From positions 2,408,692 to 2,472,691 of the forward strand of contig CP051239.1 in the NCBI GenBank assembly GCA_017794945.1: 64,000 bases of DNA, written 5' to 3'. The stretch's first letter is position 1. Each line of letters begins with the position of its first letter. A model generated the notes under the pieces. That model worked only from the letters and a program-made list of their open reading frames with translations, did no database searches and was not told the DNA's origin. Shown one piece after another: positions 36,882-46,305 of this stretch. The stretch comes from Alcanivorax sp. GTDB lineage: Bacteria > Pseudomonadota > Gammaproteobacteria > Pseudomonadales > Alcanivoracaceae. A program made the translations under genes and the position numbers.

Positions 36882-37567
36882 TGTCGACGATTGGCTCCAA
36901 CGTGCTCAATTCGGTGAATGGCAACGCCGCCGCCCAGGCCGCCGCCGCGGCGAGCAAGTCCAACGGCGCGGATCTGCAGGACAGCTTCATGACCCTGTTG
37001 GTGACGCAGCTTAAGAACCAGGACCCGATGAACCCTATGGAAAACGCCGAGATGACCTCGCAGCTCGCGCAGATCAACACCGTCAGCGGCATTTCCGAAC
37101 TCAACAGCACCCTGGAAGGCATCACCGGCCAGCTTGACGCCAGCCAGGCGATGCAGGCCGCCGGTCTGATCGGCAGCGGCGTGCTGGTGCCCGGTAACCG
37201 GGTACTGGTGGGTGAAGACGGCTCCACCACGCCGTTCGGCGTGGAGCTGGGGCAGGCCGCCGACGAAGTGCGGATCACGGTGCGCAATGACAGCGGCGAG
37301 GTGGTGCGCCGCTTCGAGCCGTTCGCCATGGACGCCGGCAGCGAGTCCTTCACCTGGAACGGTGAAATGGACAGCGGCGAGAACGCCCCCAAGGGTGCTT
37401 ACACCGTGTCCGTTGAAGCCAGCGCCGACGGTGAGCCTCTGGAAGTGGTCAATTTGAACTACGCCCTGGTCAGCGGCGTAAGCCTGGATGACAACGGCGC
37501 GCCGTTGCTGGATCTGGGCGGCGTTTCCGAACAGGTCAGTCTCGGCGATATCCGCCAGATTCTTTAA
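36881..37567 (+). CDS. flgD: flagellar hook assembly (cap) protein FlgD
   Basis: A 228-aa scaffold that caps the growing hook. The N-terminal FMTLLVTQLKNQDPMNPMEN (about residues 37-56) is the FlgD signature, followed by EMTSQLAQINTVSGI. A C-terminal FLN-like/Ig domain follows (ESFTWNGEMDSGENAPKG, YTVSVEA). Overlaps flgC by one base. Confidence 0.97.
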   Translation: MSTIGSNVLNSVNGNAAAQAAAAASKSNGADLQDSFMTLLVTQLKNQDPMNPMENAEMTSQLAQINTVSGISELNSTLEGITGQLDASQAMQAAGLIGSGVLVPGNRVLVGEDGSTTPFGVELGQAADEVRITVRNDSGEVVRRFEPFAMDAGSESFTWNGEMDSGENAPKGAYTVSVEASADGEPLEVVNLNYALVSGVSLDDNGAPLLDLGGVSEQVSLGDIRQIL

Positions 37568-37605
37568 ACACGCTTTCGTAAAGAATAACTTCTAGGAGCA
37601 CGAAG

Positions 37606-38796
37606 ATGGGTTTTTCACAGGCACTCAGTGGTCTTAACGCGGCCGCCACCAATCTCGACGTGGTCGGTAACAACATCGCCAACTCCCAGACCGTGGGGTT
37701 CAAGGGCTCCGGCGCGCAGTTCGCCGACGTCTACGCCGGCGCCCAGGTGGGCCAGGGCGTGCGCGTGTCCACGGTGCTGCAGGATTTCTCCAACGGCACC
37801 CTGGAAGCCACCGGCCGTAATCTGGACCTGGGCATCAACGGCAGCGGCTTTTTCCGTTTCACCCAGGGTGACCAGACCGTGTACTCGCGCAACGGCCAAC
37901 TGACCCTGACCGCCGACGGCTACCTGGAAAACGCCCAGGGCGCGCGGCTCACCGGCTTCCCCGCCGGCGTCGGCACCGGCGGTCAACCGGAAACCCTGCA
38001 GGTCCCGGCCGGCGCCATGGCCGCCACCGCCACCGATCAGGTGCGGGCGTCGTTCAATCTGGACGCCACCGTGGATAACATCGACCGTGCCGCCACGCCG
38101 TTCGACGCCACCGACGGGGGCACCTATTCCTACGCCAACACCGGCACCGCCTACGACTCCCTGGGCGTGCAGCACACCATGACCACTTACTTCACCAAGA
38201 CCGGTGAGAACCAGTGGGAAGTGCGCGTGTCCCTGGACGGCAACGCGGACGCCACCAATGTGGGCCAGCTGGCGTTTAACAGCAACGGCACCCTGGATGA
38301 AGGCGCCAGCACCTTCCCCGACTATGCGTTTACCCCCGGGGGCGGCGCGGACCCGATGAACTTCGGCATTGATTTCGACGGCACCACTCAGTTCGGTGAG
38401 GATTTCGCCCTCGATTCCCTCACCCAGAACGGCTACGCCTCCGGCTCCCTGGTGGGCATCGCCTTCGATGAAGTGGGCAATATCGTCGGCAACTATTCCA
38501 ACGAACAGTCCCAGGTGCTGGGCACCATCGCCCTCGCCAATTTCCGTAACCCGGAAGGTCTCAAGCCGGCGGGCGACAACGCCTGGACGGAAACCGGGGC
38601 TTCCGGTCAGCCGCTGCTGGGCCTGGCCGGCGCCGGCCAGTTCGGCAGCCTGGAAGCGGGCACGGTGGAAACCTCCAACGTGGACCTGACCAGCGAGCTG
38701 GTGGACCTGATCGTTGCCCAGCGCAACTACCAGGCCAACACCCAGACCATCAAGGTCCAGGACGAGGTGCTGCAGAGCGCCGTGAACCTGCGCTAA
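37606..38796 (+). CDS. flgE: flagellar hook protein FlgE
   Basis: The 396-aa hook building block. N-terminal MGFSQALSGLNAAATNLDVV with GNNIANSQTVGFKGS and the C-terminal TSELVDLIVAQRNYQANTQT are the conserved axial helices. The central domain (YDSLGVQHTMTTYFTKTGEN) is the exposed D1/D2 region. It follows flgD after 38 bases with an AGGAGCA site. Length is near the common 400 aa. Confidence 0.97.
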   Translation: MGFSQALSGLNAAATNLDVVGNNIANSQTVGFKGSGAQFADVYAGAQVGQGVRVSTVLQDFSNGTLEATGRNLDLGINGSGFFRFTQGDQTVYSRNGQLTLTADGYLENAQGARLTGFPAGVGTGGQPETLQVPAGAMAATATDQVRASFNLDATVDNIDRAATPFDATDGGTYSYANTGTAYDSLGVQHTMTTYFTKTGENQWEVRVSLDGNADATNVGQLAFNSNGTLDEGASTFPDYAFTPGGGADPMNFGIDFDGTTQFGEDFALDSLTQNGYASGSLVGIAFDEVGNIVGNYSNEQSQVLGTIALANFRNPEGLKPAGDNAWTETGASGQPLLGLAGAGQFGSLEAGTVETSNVDLTSELVDLIVAQRNYQANTQTIKVQDEVLQSAVNLR

Positions 38797-38817
38797 CCGC
38801 GTTACAGGAGAGCCCGG

Positions 38818-39555
38818 ATGGATCGCATTCTTTACACCGCCATGAGTGGCGCGCGCCAGAGCATGGACCAGCAATCGGTGGTCAGCAATAACCTGGCCAA
38901 CGCCTCCACCGCCGGCTTCCGTGGCCAGATGCAGGCACTGCGCGCTGTGCCGGTGCTGGGCGACGGTGCCCTGGCGACCCGCACCTCGGTGATGGCGTCC
39001 ACGCCGGGCGCTGATTTCAGCGCCGGGCCCATGAACGCCACCGGCCGTGATCTGGACGTGGCCATGCAGGGCGACGCCTGGCTGGCGGTGCAGGCCACCA
39101 ACGGCGACGAAGCCTACACCCGCCGTGGCGATCTGCAGGTGGACGGCGACGGCGTGCTCAACAGCGCCGGCCGTCCGGTGATCGGCGAAGGCGGACCGAT
39201 CATCGTGCCGCTGGGCGCCAAGCTGTCCATGGGCGCCGACGGCACCCTGAGCGCCATCGGCGCCGGCGAGGACCCGGACGCGCTGGTGCAGATTGGCCGC
39301 GTCAAACTGGTCAACGGTGGTGAGGCCGACCTGCAGCGCGGCGAGGACGGCCTGTTCCGGGCCGCCGGCGGTGCCCTGGGAATGGACGAGAACGCCCGGC
39401 TGGTGTCCGGGGCGCTGGAAGGCAGCAACGTCAGCCCGGTGGAATCCATGGTGGCGATGATCGACAACGGTCGCCGCTACGAAATGCAGATGAAGGTGAT
39501 CGACAGCGCCGACCAGAACGCGCAACGCGCGGACAGTCTGCTGTCGATCCAATAA
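38818..39555 (+). CDS. flgF: flagellar proximal/distal rod protein FlgF
   Basis: A 245-aa rod protein. It begins [20 protein letters not shown] and has [18 protein letters not shown], typical of FlgF. The end reads [20 protein letters not shown]. It lies 21 bases after flgE. Confidence 0.97.
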   Translation: MDRILYTAMSGARQSMDQQSVVSNNLANASTAGFRGQMQALRAVPVLGDGALATRTSVMASTPGADFSAGPMNATGRDLDVAMQGDAWLAVQATNGDEAYTRRGDLQVDGDGVLNSAGRPVIGEGGPIIVPLGAKLSMGADGTLSAIGAGEDPDALVQIGRVKLVNGGEADLQRGEDGLFRAAGGALGMDENARLVSGALEGSNVSPVESMVAMIDNGRRYEMQMKVIDSADQNAQRADSLLSIQ

Positions 39556-39583
39556 GCCTGGCAGCCAGGCGGAGGGGAACGAA

Positions 39584-40366
39584 ATGATTAAATCCTTGTG
39601 GACGGCCAAGACCGGTCTGGAATCCCAGCAGGTCAAGATGGATGTGATATCCAACAACCTGGCCAACGTCAGCACCAATGGTTTCAAGAAATCCCGCGCG
39701 GTGTTCGAAGACCTGCTGTACCAGAACCTGCGCCAGCCCGGCGGCGCCAACGACGTGCAGAACACCCTGCCGTCCGGCATGCAGGTGGGCAGCGGCGTGC
39801 GCCCGGTGGCCACCGAACGGCTCCACAGCCAGGGCGGTTTGGAAAACACCGGCAATTCCCGCGATCTGGCGATCAACGGCAAGGGCTTCTTTCAGGTGCG
39901 CATGCCCGACGGCAACGTAGCCTTTACCCGTGACGGCAGCTTCCAGCTCGACCAGAACGGCCAGATGGTCACGTCCAGCGGTTACCCGCTGGAACCGGCG
40001 GTGATGATTCCGGAAAACGCCCTGTCGGTGAGCATCGGCAAGGACGGTCTGGTGACGGTCACCGAGCCGGGTTCCAGCCAGAGCGTGGAAGTGGGCCAGC
40101 TGACGGTATCCACCTTCGTGAACCCCGCCGGCCTGGAAAGCATCGGCGAGAACCTCTACCTGGAAACCACCGCCTCCGGCATGCGCACCGAAAGCATGCC
40201 CGGCATGAACGGTGCCGGCGGCCTGTACCAGTCCTACGTGGAAACCTCCAACGTCAATGTGGTGGAGGAAATGGTCAACATGATCCAGACCCAGCGCGCC
40301 TACGAAATCAACAGCAAGGCGGTGAAGACCTCCGACGAAATGCTGTCCCGTCTGGCGCAGCTCTGA
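39584..40366 (+). CDS. flgG: flagellar distal rod protein FlgG
   Basis: A 260-aa distal rod subunit. It starts [20 protein letters not shown], has [20 protein letters not shown], and contains the FlgG-specific [15 protein letters not shown]. The C-terminal [20 protein letters not shown] helix is intact. Length is the family standard. Confidence 0.98.
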   Translation: MIKSLWTAKTGLESQQVKMDVISNNLANVSTNGFKKSRAVFEDLLYQNLRQPGGANDVQNTLPSGMQVGSGVRPVATERLHSQGGLENTGNSRDLAINGKGFFQVRMPDGNVAFTRDGSFQLDQNGQMVTSSGYPLEPAVMIPENALSVSIGKDGLVTVTEPGSSQSVEVGQLTVSTFVNPAGLESIGENLYLETTASGMRTESMPGMNGAGGLYQSYVETSNVNVVEEMVNMIQTQRAYEINSKAVKTSDEMLSRLAQL

Positions 40367-40371
40367 TTCCG

Positions 40372-41064
40372 ATGCGGGAGACTCTGGTGGACGCCATCGT
40401 TAAACCGTGCCGCATCGGCACCGCTGTGCTGCTGCTGTTGCTGGGCGGCTGCGCGCAACTGCCGCGGCCCTCGGTGGTCGGCGAGCAGGAAAGCGTGGAA
40501 ATTCCGCAGCCGCCGCCGGCGCTGTCCAACGGTTCCATCTACCAGGCCGGGCGCGGCCAGCAGCCCCTGTTCGAGGACCGCCGGCCGCGCGCCGTGGGCG
40601 ACGTGCTGACGGTGATGGTCAATGAGCAGGTGAGCGCCAGTAAAAGCTCGCAAAGCAATGCCGACCGCAAAGGCTCGGCGTCCTTCACGCCCACCGCGGT
40701 GCCCAAGGGCCTGGAAGATCTGAGCGACTACGGCTTCGACCTCTCCGGCGGCAACGACTTCGAAGGCGGCGGTGGCTCCCAGGCGGAGAACACCTTTACC
40801 GGCACCATCACGGTGACGGTTCTGGAAGTGCTGACCAACGGCAATCTTCGCGTGCGCGGCGAGAAACAGATTCTGATCAACCAGGGAACCGAATTCATCC
40901 GCTTCTCCGGGGTGGTGGATCCGCTGGAGATTTCCGACACCAACACGGTGCCGTCCACCCAGGTGGCGGACGCGCGCATCGAGTACGTGGGCGACGGGTA
41001 CATCAACGAGGCGCAGCACATGGGCTGGCTGCAGCGCCTCTTCCTGAACATTTCGCCGTTTTGA
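40372..41064 (+). CDS. flgH: flagellar L-ring lipoprotein FlgH
   Basis: A 230-aa outer-membrane ring protein. The signal peptide ends in LLLLGGCAQ, a lipobox with the acylated Cys near residue 27. Family stretches are [39 protein letters not shown] and [18 protein letters not shown], and the end is [17 protein letters not shown]. Starts 6 bases after flgG. Confidence 0.97.
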   Translation: MRETLVDAIVKPCRIGTAVLLLLLGGCAQLPRPSVVGEQESVEIPQPPPALSNGSIYQAGRGQQPLFEDRRPRAVGDVLTVMVNEQVSASKSSQSNADRKGSASFTPTAVPKGLEDLSDYGFDLSGGNDFEGGGGSQAENTFTGTITVTVLEVLTNGNLRVRGEKQILINQGTEFIRFSGVVDPLEISDTNTVPSTQVADARIEYVGDGYINEAQHMGWLQRLFLNISPF

Positions 41065-41081
41065 GCAGGGGAGTGACGGTC

Positions 41082-42197
41082 ATGGCACGGTTGCGTGGGG
41101 TCGCGCTGATAGTATCGCTGGGTTTGCTGCTGGGCTTTTCCAGCTCGCCGGCGCGGGCGGAATCCCTGCGCGAACTGGCGGACTTTTCCGGGGTGCGCGA
41201 TAACGTGCTGGTGGGCTACGGCCTGGTGGTGGGCCTGGACGGCTCCGGTGACCAGACCATGCAGACCCCGTTCACCACGCAAAGCCTGACCAATATGTTC
41301 TCGCAGCTGGGCATCGCGATTCCGCCGGGCACCAACATGCAGTTGCGCAACGTGGCCGGCGTGATGGTCACCGCCGACTTGCCGCCGTTCTCCGCCCCCG
41401 GCCAGCGCATCGACGTGGTGGTGTCCTCGATCGGTAACGCCCGCAGTCTGCGCGGCGGCACCCTGCTGATGACCCCGCTCAAGGGCGCCGACGGGGCGAC
41501 CTACGCGCTGGCCCAGGGCAATCTGCTGATCGGCGGCGCCGGTGCCGAAGCCGGCGGCAGCAGCGTGCAGATCAACCAGCAGGCCAGCGGCCGTATCGCC
41601 GGCGGCGCGGTGGTGGAGCGGGAAGTGCCGCTGCAGCTGGGGGCCAATGGCGGCCTGCTGGAACTGCAACTGAAAACCGCCGACTTTGGCACCGCCGAAC
41701 GCGCGGTGCGCGCCATCAATCAGGAATTCGGCAGCACCGTGGCGGCGGCGCGCAACGCCCGCACCATTCAGTTGCGCGGCCCGGAAAATGAAAACGACCG
41801 GGTCAGTTTCATGGCGCGGGTGGAGCGCGTCTACGTCACGCCCACGGACGCCCCCGCCAAGGTGATCATCAATGCCCGCACCGGCTCGGTGGTGCTGAAC
41901 GGCCGCGTCACCCTGAAACCGGCGGCGGTGGCCCACGGCAACTTGTCCGTGGTGATCGACACCGAGTTCGGCGTCAGCCAGCCGGCGCCGTTCGGCGACG
42001 GCGAGACCGCCGTGGTGCCCGACAGTGACATCAGCATCCAGCAGCAACAGGGTTCGCTGCAGTTCGTCGAAGGCGCCGATCTGATGGAAGTGGTGGACGC
42101 CCTGAACGCGCTGGGCGCCACCCCCCAGGAACTGATGTCGATACTGGAAGCGCTGAAAGCCTCCGGCGCCCTGCGCGCGGAACTGGAGATTATCTGA
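41082..42197 (+). CDS. flgI: flagellar P-ring protein FlgI
   Basis: A 371-aa periplasmic ring subunit around the rod. The signal peptide is MARLRGVALIVSLGLLLGFS up to PARA. Then comes the conserved RELADFSGVRDNVLVGYGLV and QSLTNMFSQLGI. I chose the ATG at 41082, about 9 bases after AGGGGAG; in-frame TTG 41061 and GTG 41073 are alternatives, the former overlapping flgH. It ends adjacent to flgJ. Confidence 0.96.
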   Translation: MARLRGVALIVSLGLLLGFSSSPARAESLRELADFSGVRDNVLVGYGLVVGLDGSGDQTMQTPFTTQSLTNMFSQLGIAIPPGTNMQLRNVAGVMVTADLPPFSAPGQRIDVVVSSIGNARSLRGGTLLMTPLKGADGATYALAQGNLLIGGAGAEAGGSSVQINQQASGRIAGGAVVEREVPLQLGANGGLLELQLKTADFGTAERAVRAINQEFGSTVAAARNARTIQLRGPENENDRVSFMARVERVYVTPTDAPAKVIINARTGSVVLNGRVTLKPAAVAHGNLSVVIDTEFGVSQPAPFGDGETAVVPDSDISIQQQQGSLQFVEGADLMEVVDALNALGATPQELMSILEALKASGALRAELEII

Positions 42198-43243
42198 TGG
42201 CCGGTCTGGACGGTTCCATACAGGGCCAATTCGCGCTCGACGTGCAGGGGCTCGACCGGCTCAAGCACAGCGCGGCCCGCGACCCGCAAAAACAACTGCG
42301 CAGCGCCGCCGAGCAGTTCGAGGCGTTGTTCCTGCACCGCATGATCAAGAGCATGCGCGACGCCTCGCCGCGTTCCGAACTCACCGACAGCTCGCAGATG
42401 CGGTTTTATCAATCGCTGTTCGATCAGCAGATGTCGCAACACATGGCCGGTCGCGGCCTGGGCCTGGCGGACCAGCTGGTGGCGCAGCTTTCCGGTAAGG
42501 GTGTGTCGCCCGATGCCGCCCGGGCCACCAACGAGGCTTCGCCGCTGGACGCCATTCCGCGCGGCGAGCCCCGTCGTCTGCCCGGTGTGGATCCTGCGGC
42601 AGGCGTCCCTGCGGCAGGCGATCCCGCGGCAGGCGCACCGAATAGCACCGCGTCGTCCGTGACCGATGGCGTCGGTAAGCCCGCCGCGGGCGTGGAACGC
42701 GCCGAACGGCCGCGCCCGCCGCTGCTGAGCGCGGCCAACCCGGCCACGCCGGGCGTCGCCACGCCCACTGACTTCGTGCACCGGCTGTCCGAGCCGGCCC
42801 GGGAAGCGTCCCGGCGCACCGGCATGCCGGCGCCCCTGATCCTTGCCCAGGCGGCCCTGGAGACCGGCTGGGGACGTCGGGAAATCCCCACGGCCGAGGG
42901 CGCCAACAGCCATAATCTTTTCGGCATCAAGGCCGGCGCCCATTGGGACGGCCCCACCACCGAGGTGGTCACCCACGAGTACATCAATGGCCAGCGCACC
43001 CGGGTGGTGGACCGCTTCCGCGTTTATGACTCCTACGCCGACGCGTTCGAGGACCATGGACGCCTGATCAGTGACAACCCGCGCTATGCGCCGGTACTCG
43101 AAGCCGCCGACGCGAAGCAGGCCGCCCGGGCGCTACAGAGCGGCGGCTACGCCACCGACCCGGCCTATGCCGACAAGCTGGTGGCGCTGATGGATCAGAT
43201 CGGCGGGCTGGCGAACGACGCCAGTCGGATTACGCTGCGCTAA
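42197..43243 (+). CDS. flgJ: rod-cap / peptidoglycan hydrolase FlgJ
   Basis: A 348-aa two-domain protein. The N-terminal part (AAEQFEALFLHRMIKSMRDA) is the rod cap. The C-terminal part is a glucosaminidase (PAPLILAQAALETGWGRREI, then NSHNLFGIKAG) that opens the cell wall for the rod. A long linker contains a threefold D-P/V-P-A-A-G repeat encoded by a 15-bp tandem (about 42588-42638). The last residues, including R-I-T-L-R and the stop, are encoded by a family B REP palindrome (43224-43243), so the C-terminus may have been altered by the repeat. Confidence 0.95.
   Translation: MAGLDGSIQGQFALDVQGLDRLKHSAARDPQKQLRSAAEQFEALFLHRMIKSMRDASPRSELTDSSQMRFYQSLFDQQMSQHMAGRGLGLADQLVAQLSGKGVSPDAARATNEASPLDAIPRGEPRRLPGVDPAAGVPAAGDPAAGAPNSTASSVTDGVGKPAAGVERAERPRPPLLSAANPATPGVATPTDFVHRLSEPAREASRRTGMPAPLILAQAALETGWGRREIPTAEGANSHNLFGIKAGAHWDGPTTEVVTHEYINGQRTRVVDRFRVYDSYADAFEDHGRLISDNPRYAPVLEAADAKQAARALQSGGYATDPAYADKLVALMDQIGGLANDASRITLR
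42588..42638. repeat. 15-bp in-frame tandem repeat in flgJ linker
   Basis: Three units of the form GATCCTGCGGCAGGC / GTCCCTGCGGCAGGC / GATCCCGCGGCAGGC, giving D-P-A-A-G, V-P-A-A-G, D-P-A-A-G. Each unit contains the palindrome CCTGCGGCAGG or a close variant. Confidence 0.7.
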
Positions 43244-43295
43244 TCCGACCTACGGAGCCGCGTAGGTCGGGTTAGGCCGAAGGCCGTAACCCGAC
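43224..43295. repeat. REP family B composite overlapping the flgJ 3' end
   Basis: GTCGGATTACGCTGCGCTAA with TCCGACCTACG, then CGTAGGTCGGGTTAGGCCGA with AGGCCGTAACCCGAC. Two opposed units as at 24403 and 46210. The flgJ stop TAA lies in the first unit. Confidence 0.85.
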
Positions 43296-43306
43296 ATTAT
43301 CCCGAT

Positions 43307-43333
43307 TAAAGAAAACGGGCATGTGGCCGATAT
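43307..43333 (+). promoter_or_regulatory. sigma-28 promoter of flgKL
   Basis: TAAAGAAA-N11-GCCGATAT, correct FliA spacing, 30 bases before the flgK start and just after the family B composite. It makes flgKL a separate late transcript. Confidence 0.88.
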
Positions 43334-43362
43334 AAAAGGGTATGGGTTAAAGGGATAAAACG

Positions 43363-44982
43363 ATGAGCATGTTTTCCATCGGGCTCAGCGGGCTGAACGC
43401 CGCGCAGAACGCCCTGAACACCACCAGTAACAACATCAGCAATGTCTATACGCCCGGTTACAACCGCGAACTGACATTGCTCGGCGAGCGCAACGCCAGC
43501 GGCGGTGTGCGCGTTAACGATATCCAGCGCCAGTTCGACTACTACGTGGCCGACCAGCTCAACGCGGCGGGCAGTAAAAGCAGCGCGCTGCAGGCCTACC
43601 AGACCCAGGTCAGTCAGATCGATAACCTGCTGGCCGACCAGGAGGCGGGCCTGGCGCCTTTGATGCAGGATTTCTTCTCGTCGCTGGAAGACCTGGCCAG
43701 CTCGCCGTCCGATCCGGCCGCCCGCCAGGGCGTGATCGGCGCGGCGGACACGCTCAGCGCCCAGTTCCGGTCCTTCGACGGCTATCTGCGCGATATGCAG
43801 AGCGGCATCGACGGCAATATCCGCGATGAAATTACCCAGATCAACAACAGCGCCGATCAGATCGCCAACCTGAACCGGGAGATCGCGCTGGCCAAGGCGA
43901 AAACCGGCAAGGCGCCCAACGGTCTGCTCAACCAGCGCGACCAGCTGGTGGCCGAGCTTAATGAGCGTGTCGACGTGCGCTTAACCGTTCAGGAAAGCGG
44001 CACCTATAACCTCTCCATTGGTAACGGTCAGCCGATTGTGGCCGGCACCCGCAGCTTCTCACTGGAAGCGATGTCGTCCTCCTCGGATCCCACCCGCACG
44101 GTGGTCGGTTACAACGACTCCGCCGGCAACCAGGTGGAGCTTGACGAGGGCGCGATTACCGGGGGGGCGTTGGGCGGTTTGCTGACGTTCCGTTCCGAGA
44201 CCCTGGATAAGACCCAGAACCAGATCGGCCAATTGGCGGTGTCCCTGGCCACCGCGTTAAACGCGCAGCACCAGGCCGGTTTCGACCTTAATGGCGACCC
44301 CGGGGAAGCGATGTTCTCGGTGGGCCAGCCGCGCGCCTTTTCCAATGAGAACAACGCCGGCGCGGCCACCATCGACGCCGCGTTCGGCGATGTCGATCAG
44401 CTCACCACCGGTGACTACGACCTGGTGGTCACCGACGCCGCCGCGGGGGAGTTCGAGATCACCCGACGCGACACCGGCGAGCGTGTCACCGCCACCCTGG
44501 ACGGTAGCGATCAGCTCAACGTGGGCGGCGTGGTGGTGACCATCGGCGACGCCGGCACCCTGGCCAACGGCGACCGCTTCCAGCTGCAGCCCACGCGACA
44601 GGCCGCCGGCGGTCTCGAGAACCGCATCAGTGAACCGGCGCAACTGGCGGCCGGGCAGGGTGGCGGCAGCGGCGACAACGAGAACGCGCTGGCCTTGCAG
44701 GATCTGCAGGACAGCCTGCTGGTGGGCGGCGGTGCCACGCTGAGCGGCGCCTACGCGGCGATCGTCGGCGACGTCGGCAACCGCACCAATATCGTTCAAG
44801 CCAACCTGAGCGCCCAGCAGGGGCTGACCGAGCAACTGGAAGCGGTGCAGCAGTCGGAATCCGGCGTCAACCTGGACGAGGAAGCCGCCAACCTGATTCG
44901 TTATCAACAATTTTACCAGGCCAACGCCAAGGTGATTCAGACCGGCTCCACCATCATGGACGCCATCCTCGGCCTGCGTTAA
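43363..44982 (+). CDS. flgK: hook-filament junction protein FlgK (HAP1)
   Basis: A 539-aa junction protein. It begins MSMFSIGLSGLNAAQNALNT with TSNNISNVYTPGYNRE, and ends with LDEEAANLIRYQQFYQANAK and VIQTGSTIMDAILGL, all HAP1 signatures. The middle (AAAGEFEITRRDTGERV) is the variable domain. Exported with FlgN. Own sigma-28 promoter. Confidence 0.97.
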   Translation: MSMFSIGLSGLNAAQNALNTTSNNISNVYTPGYNRELTLLGERNASGGVRVNDIQRQFDYYVADQLNAAGSKSSALQAYQTQVSQIDNLLADQEAGLAPLMQDFFSSLEDLASSPSDPAARQGVIGAADTLSAQFRSFDGYLRDMQSGIDGNIRDEITQINNSADQIANLNREIALAKAKTGKAPNGLLNQRDQLVAELNERVDVRLTVQESGTYNLSIGNGQPIVAGTRSFSLEAMSSSSDPTRTVVGYNDSAGNQVELDEGAITGGALGGLLTFRSETLDKTQNQIGQLAVSLATALNAQHQAGFDLNGDPGEAMFSVGQPRAFSNENNAGAATIDAAFGDVDQLTTGDYDLVVTDAAAGEFEITRRDTGERVTATLDGSDQLNVGGVVVTIGDAGTLANGDRFQLQPTRQAAGGLENRISEPAQLAAGQGGGSGDNENALALQDLQDSLLVGGGATLSGAYAAIVGDVGNRTNIVQANLSAQQGLTEQLEAVQQSESGVNLDEEAANLIRYQQFYQANAKVIQTGSTIMDAILGLR

Positions 44983-44994
44983 CAGGAAAAGACC

Positions 44995-46206
44995 ATGCGT
45001 ATCAGCACCGTCACCATGTATGAGCAGAGCATGAACACCCTGAACCAGCAGCAGGGCGAGTTCATGAAGGTGGGCCAGCAGATCGCCACCGGGCGCAAAG
45101 TGGTCAACCCCTCCGACGATCCCCAGGCGGCCGCGCGCGCCGTGCAGGTGGCGCAGTCCATGTCGGTTACCCAACAGTACAGCGACTCGCGGATCAGCGC
45201 GCGTAACGCCTTGTCCCAGGAGGAGAGCGTACTGAACAGCGTCAGCGACGCCATCGCCAGCGCCAAGACCCTGATGATTCAGGCCGCCAGCGATACCCTG
45301 AGTGACGCCGACCGCGCCTCGGTGGCCAGCGACTTGCGCGGTGTCTATGAAACCGTGATCGGGCAGGCCAACGCCACCAACGGCAACGGCCGCCATTTGT
45401 TCGGTGGTTATCAGGACGCCAGCGAACCCTTCGTGCGTGCCGCGGACGGCAGCGTCAGCTATGTCGGCGACACCAACACCCGCGAACAACGCATTGATGC
45501 CTCCCGCCTGATGCCGGTGGCCGACAACGGCCGGACCATTTTCCAGAGCGTGCACGCCAGCGCCGGCTATGTGGCGGAAGCGGATGCCGGCAACAGCGGC
45601 AGCCTGACGTTCAAGGGCCCGCAGATCATCGATGAAAGCGATCCGGATTTCGGCAACAGCTTCCAGATCGAATTCTCGGTGACCGGTGGCGCCACCACCT
45701 ACTCGGTGGACGGCGGTCCGGCGCAGACCTATGAAGCCGGGCAGCCCGTGGAAGTCGGCGGCTTGTCGATCACGCTCAACGGGCAGCCCGCCGACGGCGA
45801 CCGCCTGGATATGGGCAAGGCGGAGAACATGAACACCGACTTGTTCAAGACCTTTGAAAAGGCGCTGGCGGTACTCGATAAGCCCGCCGTCAGCGACGCC
45901 GAGAAAGCGGCCCGTGCCAATACCATCAATACCGCTATGCGCGAGTTCGATAACAGCCTGGACAATGTGCTGACGGTGCGGGCTTCCGTGGGCTCGCGCC
46001 TGAACGAGCTGAAGGTGGTGGACGGCGTGGCCGATAACCGCCAGCTCAACTACACCGAAACCTACTCCAATCTGATCGGCGATCTCAGCGACCCGGCCAA
46101 CTTCGCGGAAGTGGTGTCCCAGTACAGCCTGCGCCAGGTCAGCCTGCAGGCGGCCCAGAAAGCGTTCGTCGATATCAAGAGCATGAGCCTGTTCGACCGC
46201 ATGTAG
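44995..46206 (+). CDS. flgL: hook-filament junction protein FlgL (HAP3)
   Basis: A 403-aa junction protein, flagellin-like at both ends. It begins MRISTVTMYEQSMNTLNQQQ and has QIATGRKVVNPSDDPQAAAR. The C-terminal end is SQYSLRQVSLQAAQKAFVDI. It follows flgK by 12 bases. Immediately after the stop is a family B REP composite, beyond which the opposite fliR gene ends. Confidence 0.96.
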   Translation: MRISTVTMYEQSMNTLNQQQGEFMKVGQQIATGRKVVNPSDDPQAAARAVQVAQSMSVTQQYSDSRISARNALSQEESVLNSVSDAIASAKTLMIQAASDTLSDADRASVASDLRGVYETVIGQANATNGNGRHLFGGYQDASEPFVRAADGSVSYVGDTNTREQRIDASRLMPVADNGRTIFQSVHASAGYVAEADAGNSGSLTFKGPQIIDESDPDFGNSFQIEFSVTGGATTYSVDGGPAQTYEAGQPVEVGGLSITLNGQPADGDRLDMGKAENMNTDLFKTFEKALAVLDKPAVSDAEKAARANTINTAMREFDNSLDNVLTVRASVGSRLNELKVVDGVADNRQLNYTETYSNLIGDLSDPANFAEVVSQYSLRQVSLQAAQKAFVDIKSMSLFDRM

Positions 46207-46209
46207 CAT

Positions 46210-46291
46210 GTAGGTCGGATTAGCGAAGCGTAATCCGACATCCCCAGGCCTTTTGTCGGGTTACGGCCTTCGGCCTAACCCGACCTACGCG
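46210..46291. repeat. REP family B composite between flgL and fliR
   Basis: GTAGGTCGGATTAGCGAAGC with GTAATCCGACA, a 13-base spacer, then TGTCGGGTTACGGCCTTCGG with CCTAACCCGACCTACGCG. It separates the convergent ends of flgL (46206) and fliR (46306) and is a plausible two-way terminator. Confidence 0.85.
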
Positions 46292-46305
46292 ACTCCCGCA
46301 AGCCG

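Noticed and set aside
37615-39882. 755-codon minus-strand open frame across flgE, flgF and flgG
   Set aside because: It spans three certain flagellar genes and their spacers; translation is repetitive Gly/Ala/His.
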